Assembly (NCBI RefSeq): GCF_000003605.2
Contig: NW_003141827.1
Span: forward strand, 28,333 to 68,374
Length of the DNA: 40,042 nucleotides
Direction: 5' to 3'
DNA from: Saccoglossus kowalevskii
Lineage: Eukaryota > Hemichordata > Enteropneusta > Harrimaniidae
The position numbers and the translations under genes were made by a program. The notes beneath the pieces are model-generated. The model was given only the letters and a program-made list of their open reading frames with translations. It was not told where the DNA came from and made no database searches. Positions within the stretch are counted from its first letter, which is position 1. Each line of letters begins with the position of its first letter. Shown here piece after piece: positions 10,720 through 20,699 of this stretch.

Positions 10720-12130
10720 GTGACACGAACAAAAAAATAAATAAAGCGCCTTAATTACCACTAACATTTTAACAATTGACTATATATAAAATAAGTGGTA
10801 CTAAGTGGAACGTGAATACGACTATCTTTAATTTGTATGCGTGATATACATTGATTGAACATTACAGTAATTAAGTAGCCATTACATTGAAATTACAACC
10901 TATCTTTATCACAATAGATGAAAATTGCAAAAAAATAAATAAACTTGATTTAGATTTATCATCTATTATCAAAACAACATTATATTATTTTTTATCTATA
11001 GACTAGACAAATACAAAATACAAATACTGTACAAATATAAAGTAATATTAAACAAACAAATCTTAAATACACAAATATTGACAAAATATACATTGCTATT
11101 TAGGAGATAGATTTGTCGTTAAATGGTATACCAGTTTTTTTGATAATTTACTCATTTCAGATACTCCATTAGTAGTCGCTATAATAAAGACCAGTGAATA
11201 CATATTTAGCAAAATCGTACTGAATATAATTACTGCAGCATAAATCCGTTAAAAAGAATTGTAAATAAAATGATTCAATGCGAAGCTATAATATTGTACC
11301 TGATTGGCTGCCAAATCACCTAACAATCCAATCAGTACCAATTAAAAAGCTACAAGGTTACAAGGCGAGTCAATAGTACTCTAGTTGAATTATTTCCTTA
11401 TTACAACATTATAATAAAACAGTACATTACAATGAACATTACAAAAATGTATATTCATCCAATAATCTGTACTTGTAATACCAAGTGTAAATCTGCTTGT
11501 ACAAAAATTATATTTTTTCAAAATTATTTGTAAATTACAATTTGTTTATTTTCTTAATATATAATCCAGTCATGCATACAAAGTTAAACTAATACATGAA
11601 ACGCCAATTTTCTAAAGAAAACAATCAGACGGATACATTGTTAATTTCTGAGATATTAGTTAAAAACATGCTTGAATATGAAAATAAGCATCTGTCAATT
11701 TGTAATAAAGCTGAGTTAGAAATAGCTATTAAATGTGTCTTCGAGGGGAGAATACCACACCAATCGTCATCATGATTCACAAAGAGAATATTTTGCTCTA
11801 CACATTATTTAAAAAAAACACTTAGTGTTTATGATATATAACCGACATAGAGTTTGTGATAATGCTAACTGTGCATATATCTACCACATACTTTGTGTTG
11901 TTATCTAGACTAACAATGCATAGCAAATATAATTACTTAAACTAGTAACATCCATGAAACAAGTTAAATATATTTAAATTCTTAGAAAACAAAACCAAGT
12001 TCTAGATATTATAGCATTTAAATGCCACTAGTCTACACAATTTTAATATTATAAAGTCACACACGATGTTCGTTAAACAATGTTTCCTTGCTAGTAAGTT
12101 TACATGTTTTTGTATTCCCCAAAAATATAT
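10720..12130. other. Extremely AT-rich low-complexity region
   Basis: The strand is strongly A/T dominated, with many ATAAAT, TACAAAT and AATATT tracts and no credible ORF. A small cluster of CCAAT/ATTGG boxes lies at about 11300-11345. The region separates peptide 1 and receptor 1. It could include a long UTR, but nothing shows this directly. Confidence 0.45.
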
Positions 12131-12589
12131 TTATGATTGAGCGTTTTTTAAATACCCAATGATTATAAAGGTATAGTATACTAGCAATGCCGGGTGAGAT
12201 GGTAAACAATAGCAGAGACCGTGAGAACGGAATTGAGTAGTAGTGGAACAGGAATGCCGGGAAAGACGGTCTACGAGAAGAAGAGGCAATATTATTTCAC
12301 ATACACAGACAGATGTATATATTTCGTACTTCCGTGGGAAATCTTGTGGTATCACACAATTCCAAAAAATCATAAAAGACTCAATAAGATATACATTGAG
12401 CACGTTAAAATTGTTAAAACTGTCATGAATTTGTTTTTGCGTATCTGTTGACCGACTTAATTAACTGATTATTAGCGAATTGCTGTGTTATGTCTGTCAT
12501 CGTTCAGGTCTATTTGAAGTGTTGGACGGAACTTGGCTCAGTGATTTGGAACCAATTACAAGATACCGTCGCTATTCTGACATCCGTAG

Positions 12590-12745
12590 TTATTAATGTA
12601 GTGAACGATTAATCAAAAGATATGACGTATTCAGTATTTAGTGTGATTGGCTTTATGATTGAAGGTTACGCCCTAGAGTCTTTTACTGTTTTGTAATTGG
12701 TTAGAGTTTTGAAAATGAATATAGAGAGTTTGAGTTGGTCTTGGC
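12590..12745 (+). repeat. Dispersed repeat R2, copy 1 (possible solo-LTR promoter region)
   Basis: TGTGATTGGCTTTATGATTG, then GAGTCTTTTACTG and TTGTAATTGGTTAG, align with 28050-28195 (TGTGATTGGTTGTTTGTTGG, GAGTCTCTTATACTG, TTGTAATTGGTTAAG). Two inverted CCAAT boxes at fixed spacing and AT-rich sequence downstream give an LTR-promoter look. The following 12745-13160 contains the GAGTC minisatellite and an AATAAA near 13142, so a longer decayed LTR is possible. Confidence 0.5.
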
Positions 12746-12759
12746 GAATACTCCACGAT

Positions 12760-12880
12760 AGACGAAGTCGAGTGCAGTCCTGGGCAGTCGAGAGTCCGAG
12801 AGAGTCCAGGGGCGAGCCTTGACGCAGTCCAGTCTTGGGCGAGTCTTGGTTCAGCCTTGTGAGAGTCTTGGGGACTTTTC
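12760..12880 (+). repeat. GC-rich GAGTC/CAGTC degenerate minisatellite
   Basis: Variants of (C/G)AGTC(C/T)TGGG recur at roughly 10-bp intervals (GCAGTCCTGGG, GAGAGTCCAGGGG, CCAGTCTTGGG, CGAGTCTTGG, GAGAGTCTTGGGG). The stretch is markedly GC-richer than the surrounding AT-rich DNA and lies about 460 bp beyond the receptor 1 stop codon. Confidence 0.65.
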
Positions 12881-13188
12881 CCCAGGGCGCTGTGTCTTAT
12901 AGAGTGCTCCAAAAGATCGACTAAGACGAGAGTTGAAACGTATTTCGTTGTGTATGTCTTATTTGACTGTAAAGTTAAAGTGACTTTCCCGATAGATAGA
13001 GAGACGAGACGAGTTCCCCCCCTGACAAGTGTGGAGAACCCAGAGAGAGAGGAGTTTTTCCCCCTGATAAAACGTTGAAAACACCATTGGCGTTTGTTGC
13101 AACCGTCTTAGCTCGGATAATGTTCTGATGCTCACATATTGGAATAAAAACATACATTGAATTTAAACTATATTTAAATATACTATAA

Positions 13189-13194
13189 TATTTA
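13189..13194 (-). terminator. Possible variant poly(A) signal of receptor 1
   Basis: TTTAAT on the plus strand reads ATTAAA on the minus strand, about 150 nt after the receptor 1 stop. It is a weak call in AT-rich sequence. Confidence 0.3.
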
Positions 13195-13340
13195 ATGTGT
13201 CAAAATATTAAAAATATCTTTATATTTATCCCAAACGTGTATGTCAATACCACACAGACATCTATACCGATAAATATTATAACTTGATAATCGAACTTCA
13301 CAAACAAAATATTATTCTTCATAATTAATTAATTCAGTAG

Positions 13341-14657
13341 CTATCCAAGTGTTGTCTGTGTGCCTATAGCCGAAGTCAGATGTTGTGCGTCAGTATCGTC
13401 GCTTGTGTGTACTAATTCAACATCAGAGATAGTCGCACACTGCACATTATTTTCTACGTGTTCTGCCCCCTCCTTCGAGACCGGATTTTCATATTCCGAA
13501 ACATTTCCACCTTCTTCAACCTCTAAAATCTTCGCCATATCGGTATATTGTTTCGTTTCCTGTAATTCTACACCCTTGCTCGCTATTGAAGATTCAGCAG
13601 CCTCCGTACTTTTTGTGAACTTACTGCTGTATTGCCTGGCACTCTTAGCCGGGGGACGTATTGCACCACAACTTAAAATGAGAATGAATTCATCCCGGAA
13701 ATTTCGGTTACAGAACGCGTAAATGATGGGGTTCACAAAGCTGTTACTAATAAAAATAAAACTAATGACAGTGAGAATAAAATATGAATCTGTGAACCAG
13801 CTTTCGTCGTAAGCATAAAGCACTTGGTGAACCCTGTACGGACCCCAGCAAAGTGCGTACATTATAACAACAACAATTAACATTTTAATGGCTTTACGTT
13901 TACGGCGCCGGGACTCATCATTAATGGATTTTCCCGAATATAATGTGATTATCATTCTAGCATAAAGCGTACTCAACACTACTAAAGGTACTAGATAAAT
14001 TGCAACTATATAGACAATTTTCATTCGATATTCGATGTGAACCAAGTAGTACGGTACGTCACATACTTCATGGGACACGTTTTGCCCGTTCTCTTGCCAA
14101 GTCTCCGTGACTATGCGATAGCTAACAAATACATTACTGTTGAAAATGAATGATACTATCCAGACTGCAATTGATATATATCTAGCCTGTGTCAAACTGA
14201 TTCGTGGTTGCATTGGCTGAACGATTGCTCTGTACCGATCCACTGCTATTGCTAACAATGACATTGTTGTGGCTGTGAATGACATACGGATGAATATTAC
14301 GTAACCCCGGCATAGATACGATTCTCTTAACTGTACGCCGCCAAGTACCATATTCACCACCTGGAACGGGCAGTACAAAATCCCGATAAACAAATCTGAA
14401 AATGCTAAGCACACAATTAAAGTATTCGTGGCTGAACTACGTAACTTCTTGTTTCTGAGTATAGCTATGACGACTAGCAGGTTGCCAAATGTTATAAGGA
14501 AACTTGAGAACCCGAAAAAGGCATAATATGCTTGGGGCGGTACCGGGATGTCTTCGAAGCATCCATCAATACCTTCGCACTCATCTTCGCCAGCATTCTC
14601 ACTCTCTTCATCCAGGTCAAATAGTGTCTCATTTAACACCAAACTGTCGTTCGCCAT
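13341..14657 (-). CDS. Class A neuropeptide-like GPCR, receptor 1 (438 aa)
   Basis: Single-exon 7TM coding sequence. I chose ATG 14657 (MANDS): the in-frame ATG at 14702 precedes a splice acceptor (CATTTAATTTCAG, ends 14662), and the MANDS start matches receptor 2 in length. The N-terminus has sequons N3 and N9 and Cys27/Cys33. TM1 ~44-68 (GN), TM2 ~78-101 (LAFSD), TM3 ~114-141 ending D140-R-Y, TM4 ~160-181, TM5 ~212-237 (P224, Y232), TM6 ~256-281 with CWGP instead of the usual CWxP Leu, TM7 ~290-315 with N309-P-I-I-Y. Cys116-Cys199 is the expected disulfide; sequon N193 lies in loop 2. ICL3 is very basic (SRRRKRK), with a palmitoylatable Cys330 after helix 8. The long tail has a YENP motif and ends GTQTTLG. 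The features place it in the rhodopsin beta peptide-receptor group (NPFF/QRFP/orexin-like); the ligand is unknown. Confidence 0.96.
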   Translation of the reverse strand: MANDSLVLNETLFDLDEESENAGEDECEGIDGCFEDIPVPPQAYYAFFGFSSFLITFGNLLVVIAILRNKKLRSSATNTLIVCLAFSDLFIGILYCPFQVVNMVLGGVQLRESYLCRGYVIFIRMSFTATTMSLLAIAVDRYRAIVQPMQPRISLTQARYISIAVWIVSFIFNSNVFVSYRIVTETWQENGQNVSHEVCDVPYYLVHIEYRMKIVYIVAIYLVPLVVLSTLYARMIITLYSGKSINDESRRRKRKAIKMLIVVVIMYALCWGPYRVHQVLYAYDESWFTDSYFILTVISFIFISNSFVNPIIYAFCNRNFRDEFILILSCGAIRPPAKSARQYSSKFTKSTEAAESSIASKGVELQETKQYTDMAKILEVEEGGNVSEYENPVSKEGAEHVENNVQCATISDVELVHTSDDTDAQHLTSAIGTQTTLG

Positions 14658-14660
14658 CAG

Positions 14661-14675
14661 ACTGAAATTAAATGA
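14661..14675 (-). promoter_or_regulatory. Splice acceptor just upstream of the receptor 1 start
   Basis: The minus-strand text CTCATTTAATTTCAG|TCTGATG has a good acceptor 4 nt before the conserved ATG. It implies a 5'UTR intron and argues that the ORF extension to 14702 is intronic read-through. Confidence 0.65.
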
Positions 14676-14702
14676 GAAACCCGTGATGAAGGATGCATAC
14701 AT

Positions 14703-17190
14703 CCATATATATAGGTTAATGTTTGTTTTAAAAGCAATGTGTATGTTACAGTACCTATTATGTTATATGTTATGCCAAGAGCAGCACTTTTTAAACATGT
14801 AACATGGTTTATATTCCGATACATGAATTGTCCTCTCTAGAATATGTGTAGATGTAGCAAGACGATGAACGTGAAACTACATTTCTACCGATTTCATTGT
14901 GACAAAAACAGTTTTTTCATCGATAATAAAATGATGACTTTTAACCACAAGTCATTACTGTCGCTATACAAGTTGCTAACATTCGCCTTAATCCATAACT
15001 CCCAATTCATAGGATTACGTTTCACAGAATCCCCACTGTTATATCAAACGCACATTGAATTGAATCAAACTCACAGAACGACAAAATACGGACATTGTTT
15101 CTGATCTGTGGATTATCTATTTAGCATTAAAAAACACGCTAAAAGCATGATATGGAGACTTTAGAGAAAATATTTTATCCCAAACTTGTTCAAGTATAGA
15201 ATAACGCAGTACTGAAATTTCTACAGCTCATCCGACTATTCAAGGCTGTTCGGCCGAACATATATGTATAATGGGGATTTGTTTGTGTCGGGGACATCAA
15301 GGCACACCATATGCGTATCTGTACTTCAGGATGAAAAGTGGAAATAACTTGAGGATGAAACTAATATAGCCATTTAATTTCCCATTAACTTCTTCTCTAT
15401 GGTGTTCTAAAAATAGTACAATACGGTGATGCCATACAATTATGAATCCAAATTGTGAATTTTCGATTAGTGTACAGCCGAATTACGTACGTGAGCAGTG
15501 ATAACGATCTATGATTACCACGCACACAACTACACTGTAGATTGAACAGGTAAGAATGTACTTAATGCTTCTAGTCTATACTGTAGCGTGACAATTACAT
15601 GCCATTGAATATCAATTTAACGGTGAAGTGAGAAATTTCAGTGTACAATCACTTTATACAGGAAATATCGATGAACATTTTCCTTTGCGTTCCCTTAGCC
15701 AGCGGCTCGGCACGTCGGTAGTCTTTGTATGCGACTATTTTATGGTATCATTACTATAGCTATAATTATCCAATGTCCATGATTTTCTGTCATTTTATTA
15801 CACTGTTATTAAATATAGTACCTAAATGCAAACCATTTTGACGCTTATTCTTGCCTGCCAAATACTAGTAGTTGAAACATTTTCTGTAACTGCTGACCAA
15901 ATACATATATTTGTTCATTGCAAGCATGTATTGTTTTTACAATATAATTGAAGGACGTGGCATATATACATAAACATATAGATAATGTAAAATTATAAAT
16001 ACAAAACAATTATTCCATAAACTGTTTCAAAATTATTAAATATTACATACTACAAATATTGAACTAATTCTGGGAATTATTTTCTGAAGTTTACAGTAAT
16101 AAATTAGAAATTTGCAGACCAAGGGCAACTTTAATGAGTATTTATCCCTTATTGTGACTGTGGAGTGTTGTCTATCTATTAATCTTATTTGCATAATGTC
16201 CATAAAAGTATAACAAAAAACTGTAATATTGCGTTACTTGGAAATAACTATACGCTCTATTATTCAAAGATACTTCCCAGCAAAATCCATAACTGGCCTG
16301 ATCACGAATTGATGTGAATTATGAATATGTGATTTTATGTGAGAAAGGAAGCACACAAATTGACTTCTCAGCTCAAGGAAATCTTTGAATGTGTTGCCTG
16401 TATAGCATCGAATCACGTAGTTTCAGACAAGAAATACATGTATCTGTCGCCGCCACTAAAAACCATTTCCCATGTAACTCAAATCACTAACGCTCTAACT
16501 CTAGTTCACCTGAACTGTTTAAATAATATCAAATAAAGTTCGATATCAAAGCTGATATATTACACACTTCGAATTGTACCTTTTATCGAAACTTTAAAGT
16601 ATCGCTAGCATAAAAACGAGAAAATCAGACACTTGCAAATATAATATTATAAGAGAAAACACTCACAAAGAATTTCATTGCATGCTTCATCTCAACAAAC
16701 GTCAGTATGGTTAAATACATTGACAAAGACTAAAACAAGTTTCGCAAAAGTATTTCGTTTACAAATGACTTTTTAAAGACACTTTTCGGTTTTCAAACGA
16801 TGAAGCGAAATTAGTGATTTACTCTCAATTTTTATTCCGAATTGTTATAATGCTATGGTCCGTAACCTTTTCGCAAGCAACTTCCACACTGAAAGTTTTT
16901 TTTGTGCATCTACGTTAACACACTGATTAAATGATTTGTAAGAAATCTACAACATTTAGTTTTACATAGTCGATATGTATGTTAATTAATACTCCAATGT
17001 GCGTGACATGCAAAACAAATGTAACTCAATGCACACATGTATACTTACATGGTATGCTCCGTGTTATCTTTAAAACAAGCGTTTTCACCAAAGTCTTGCT
17101 CCTCGGAATGCCAGTGTGTGTCACAGATGGTATCACATCAGGCTTATATAGTCCGCTGAATGAACGCATTTGTGAAAGCTATAGTAACAC
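14703..17190. other. Non-coding, no gene recognised
   Basis: Only short random frames occur. The non-coding first exon and promoter of receptor 1 should lie on the minus strand somewhere above 14.7 kb, but I cannot locate the donor. Confidence 0.45.
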
Positions 17191-17201
17191 TGGGAAATCA
17201 T

Positions 17202-17455
17202 CGTAATTCACAATTGATGATTAAAGTCACGTTCGTGACAATTAAATTGGACCCACACGCCATGATCAATGTTATCGCTGCTTTTTTACATCCACTTCAT
17301 GATTTTCAATGAGCAATTAAAACCGAAGTGATTACTTTTGAGTGCGACAGTAGTAGTCTCAAATATTATAGCGAATAACAACATTGACTTATTAGCTGAA
17401 TTAACTCGACCATACCTAATTCATGTACAGTGCCATATAGAGGTGACAAATAGTA
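17202..17455 (+). repeat. Dispersed repeat R1, copy 1
   Basis: About 250 bp match 19825-20063 in reverse orientation. Shared blocks include CACGCCATGATC, TTTTTACATCCACTTCATGA, CAATTAAAACCGAAGTGATT, CAACATTGACTTATTAGCT and GACAAATAGTA. Similarity may extend weakly upstream to about 17100. No open frame is conserved between copies, so it appears non-coding. Confidence 0.8.
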
Positions 17456-17459
17456 CATA

Positions 17460-19550
17460 TATTCTCAAAGTCATCGATTCATGGAAATCCTCATTCTATC
17501 TGAGAAAACATACACGTTTAGGTTACTAAAAGTAACCAGAAAACAACACAAACCCATTATAGCGACCAATCGCTAATCTCTAAATCGCGTAATACTTGTC
17601 TAGAAGTTGTCCGGATCATTTCATTCATTTGAATGCAGACCTGTGTGTTGATACAACATTACGTACGTGTGCACCGCTTTTACATAAGTTGTAGCTTCTC
17701 TGTTGTGATTCAGTAACCAGACACATAAATTAAGTCTCAACATGTAGAAGTCAATAAGAATACTGTTTATACATTGCTCCAATCCGTCTAATGAATTTCA
17801 GTTCTCTGATCTACAATCAATATATTAGAAATACGATGAACTGGACAAACTGAAGTTGTATGTTGTAAATTATACAAGAGAACTAATTACATTTAATTGT
17901 TTTCTTCATATGTACATTCTTGATAATAAAATAAACCTATAACAACAACTTGACAGTTGAGTGACATTTATTTTGACATACGATTCAGAAATGGGAATGA
18001 GGAATTCCAATAAAATGCAAAAAATTGTTGGTGAATGGAGTCGCTTTCTTATTTTTGCTCGGAATTCGAAACGCTACATTCTATATTGGCTTCATCTTGG
18101 GCCCGTATCAGAAGTACTTCTCCGACAAGCTCAATTAATTTATTTTAAATACAGACTGTGTATGGTTTTTCGTGGGTGCAGAATGGATAGTAGGTGAAAT
18201 GCAAGAAACCAAAAATACGAATATACACAAGTTTTAAAACACGTGTGCAATCGGAGAGTCCATCTTCCTAAATGGTAATTTTAACTATACGACACAAAAA
18301 ATACAAGTTATAGTTTGAACTACTTTAGATGTGTTGCTGAACTGCTAGTAAATGTTCGTTTCTCGCTCTAATATCGCATTTTGTTGCGAAAGATTCATTC
18401 TTTGCAGAGTAGCAATACAATTAATGGGCAATTCCCTGTATTTGTCCAATCAATCAAATTACATTTCTTAAACTCACAAATGAGATTCCATTCAATGAAT
18501 ATCTTTCAATTCCAACAAATGTGTACACTTCCAGATACATCTTCTTCAGCCAAGGTATGTTTATTAAACTATCACTTCATTGATGTTGAGGGATCAACAT
18601 CCAACTAAACACTGGGCATAATTAACTAGAATGGAAACAACAATAACAATAAATCACAGTTATAGTATTATATATTTTCCCAAACAATGCAACATTTAAA
18701 TTCTACGCTGATTCAACCTTTAACTATACGCTAAACAGATTTCCTGATCATCTGGGTTGCAACGATTGTGTTCCGAATACGGAGAAAATCTGTTCAAATT
18801 TTACTCCATTTACAACCAGTGATTCGATGTAGTCAACGATTTGGGCCCTATCGTCAAAAAACCCGCCTCCAGTGCGTCCAACGACTGCAAACACTTACCA
18901 GAGTTCGATCGAACAGTGAACAAAATAAATGACCATTCAAAAAAAACACCTAAATTGGTGACGTAATGCCACAATTTTATGTAATTTATGGATCGATGTT
19001 CGTTGCATTTAACAATAGTAAACAAACCGAAAACCCAAATCCTGTATGTCTTGATCGTTTTCTTCGCTAACATCGGTAGAAATCGTCATTTTATTTGGGA
19101 CCGGTTCAGACCTGTGACGTGAACGGACGCGCAGTAGAAAAATGTATAGGATTGAGGGTGACTCCTTGAAATCTCAATATATATGGGTCGATTCAGATAT
19201 AGCGATAGTTAAAATAATAAAAAAATGTACTAATGCTAATAAAAAAAATGAAAATGCACGCATTAAGTACTATACATAAGATTTTAATCAGATTGCTTTC
19301 ACAACCAAACTTGTCACTGTCTGTGTACAGCCTTGCAAATTATACAATGCATTCGAAAAAATGCACTTGTCATGGTAATTTGATCGTGTTTTTGTATGTT
19401 TCACTTGTGGTTGAGCTCTGGAAAGACTGTCTGTGTATAAACAATGCAAAGAATAACACGTTTAGGGCTGCGACTGCCCGGGAACCTGCATTATATATCT
19501 TAAGTGTATTATGATATAAGAATGTTTTTGGAGTGGTCACAGTGAAGGAT
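17460..19550. other. Non-coding, no gene recognised
   Basis: Short open frames (for example 17961-18197 and 18381-18608 plus, 18810-19073 minus) have no domain, signal peptide or convincing splice context. Confidence 0.4.
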
Positions 19551-19798
19551 GGTTGTCGTCACGCTGCGAATTTGCAATATTTGTGTTGATAAACATTGAT
19601 TGTCAAAACATCCAATGCGCCTATCAAATGAAATCCCGAGTACCAGTTTTGCCCTGGGTGCCAATTGCAATAATTACCACCGATGACTTCTTCGTTACCA
19701 TCCAATCATCAAAAAAACGCTCGGTAACCTCTCAGTTTCTACTGTCGCTGTTTATATTAGACCCATATCTTGCGCATGCGTGGAGCGTCGATCACCAC
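19551..19798 (+). mobile_element. MITE-like element M, copy 1
   Basis: It starts GGTTGTCGTCACGCTGCG and ends with a related inverted sequence (TGCGCATGCGTGGAGCGTCG then ATCACCACC). The interior matches copy 2 (20131-20427) in reverse orientation, including a perfect 21-bp block (19580-19600 versus 20376-20396, TTTGTGTTGATAAACATTGA plus one base). The right half shares CTCAGTTT and AGACCCATAT with copy 2. There is no coding capacity, and I could not define a target duplication with confidence. Confidence 0.7.
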
Positions 19799-19824
19799 CC
19801 GTTAACAAGGTTTGACATTGGAGT

Positions 19825-20063
19825 TACTATTTGTCACAACTGCATGGCGTTTACATGAATTAAATATGGGCGATTTAATTTAGCTAATAAGTCAATGTTG
19901 GTATTCGTTCATGTGCGAGGCTACTACTGCCACACTCAATAGCAATCACTTCGGTTTTAATTGCTTACTGGGAATCATGAAGTGGATGTAAAAAGCGATC
20001 ATGGCGTGTGAGCCTAATTTAAAAGTCATGAAGGTGACTTTAATTACCATTTGTGAAATACAA
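19825..20063 (-). repeat. Dispersed repeat R1, copy 2 (between the two M elements)
   Basis: Reverse-complement match to 17202-17455. It lies between the inverted M copies, so this locus is an M - R1 - M(inverted) composite, whereas the 17.2-kb copy has no M elements beside it. Confidence 0.8.
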
Positions 20064-20130
20064 TAGCTGTATATAGATATAGCATGGCGTGATACATTGA
20101 CTCTTTCGACGAAGAATACCATGCTGAAGA

Positions 20131-20427
20131 CCGTAGTCGTCGCGCCATGCATGCGCGAGATATATGGGTCTCATATAATAAACAAAGATGGCGACTTTGA
20201 CTATTTCGCAATATCAACGAGTACAAACTGAGACTTTACCAAGCTTAAATTAGGTATTTTATTAGGTGTTTAGAAGGTATCGAAGGAGTCACGAGCAGAA
20301 ATTAGTGCAAGTCGCGCACAAGTCAAACCCCATACTTGTGATTTCCATTAAAAGAGCGCATTGGATTGTGGGAAAATCAATGTTTATCAACACAAATGTC
20401 GCACATGCGCAGCGCGACGACTACCGC
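20131..20427 (-). mobile_element. MITE-like element M, copy 2 (inverted)
   Basis: It begins CCGTAGTCGTCGCGCCATGC and ends AGCGCGACGACTACCG. Its right end is the reverse complement of the left end of copy 1 over about 80 bp with substitutions. GC-rich ends (ATGCGCG, GCACATGCGC) stand out from the AT-rich background. Confidence 0.7.
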
Positions 20428-20571
20428 CCTTTAAGAATAATTCCGAGTAACTCATATATATGAGTATCTTTTTCGTCTTGCATAGCATGCGTATTGGAGA
20501 ATGAATAACGTGTATGTCGAAATGAAATGTGATTAGGTTACTAGCAACACACGTGAGAGGACGAACAAAAC

Positions 20572-20688
20572 ATGGCCTCTGTTGAGGTTGTTTACAAGCA
20601 CGACATTATAAAATATAAAGTGTGGAACCCTAAGCAAATGAAGATACTAATCAAATATTTCAGATGCAAAATTCCTGGTAATCATTAA
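20572..20688 (+). CDS. Possible 38-codon small ORF with strong start context
   Basis: AAAACATGG gives a favourable start context. The frame reads MASVEVVYKHDIIKYKVWNP then KQMKILIKYFRCKIPGNH and stops. An E-box (CACGTG) and the GC-rich end of an M element lie upstream. The ORF could be a first coding exon (a weak donor CCTG|GTAATC exists at its end) or chance. No domain or paralogue was found in the window. Confidence 0.15.
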   Translation: MASVEVVYKHDIIKYKVWNPKQMKILIKYFRCKIPGNH

Positions 20689-20699
20689 TGTCTTCTTGT

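Noticed and set aside
13360-13722. 120-codon plus-strand open frame opposite receptor 1
   Set aside because: Antisense shadow of the receptor tail. No start context, domain or conservation in the paralogue.
19770-20427. NRF1-like GCGCATGCGC and AAGATGGCGAC motifs suggesting a housekeeping promoter
   Set aside because: The motifs lie within the repeated ends of the MITE-like element M, so they are better explained as element sequence.
20572-20688. Small ORF as a third member of the secreted peptide family
   Set aside because: It has no signal peptide, RRR site, C-x-C or Asn-Gly tail.
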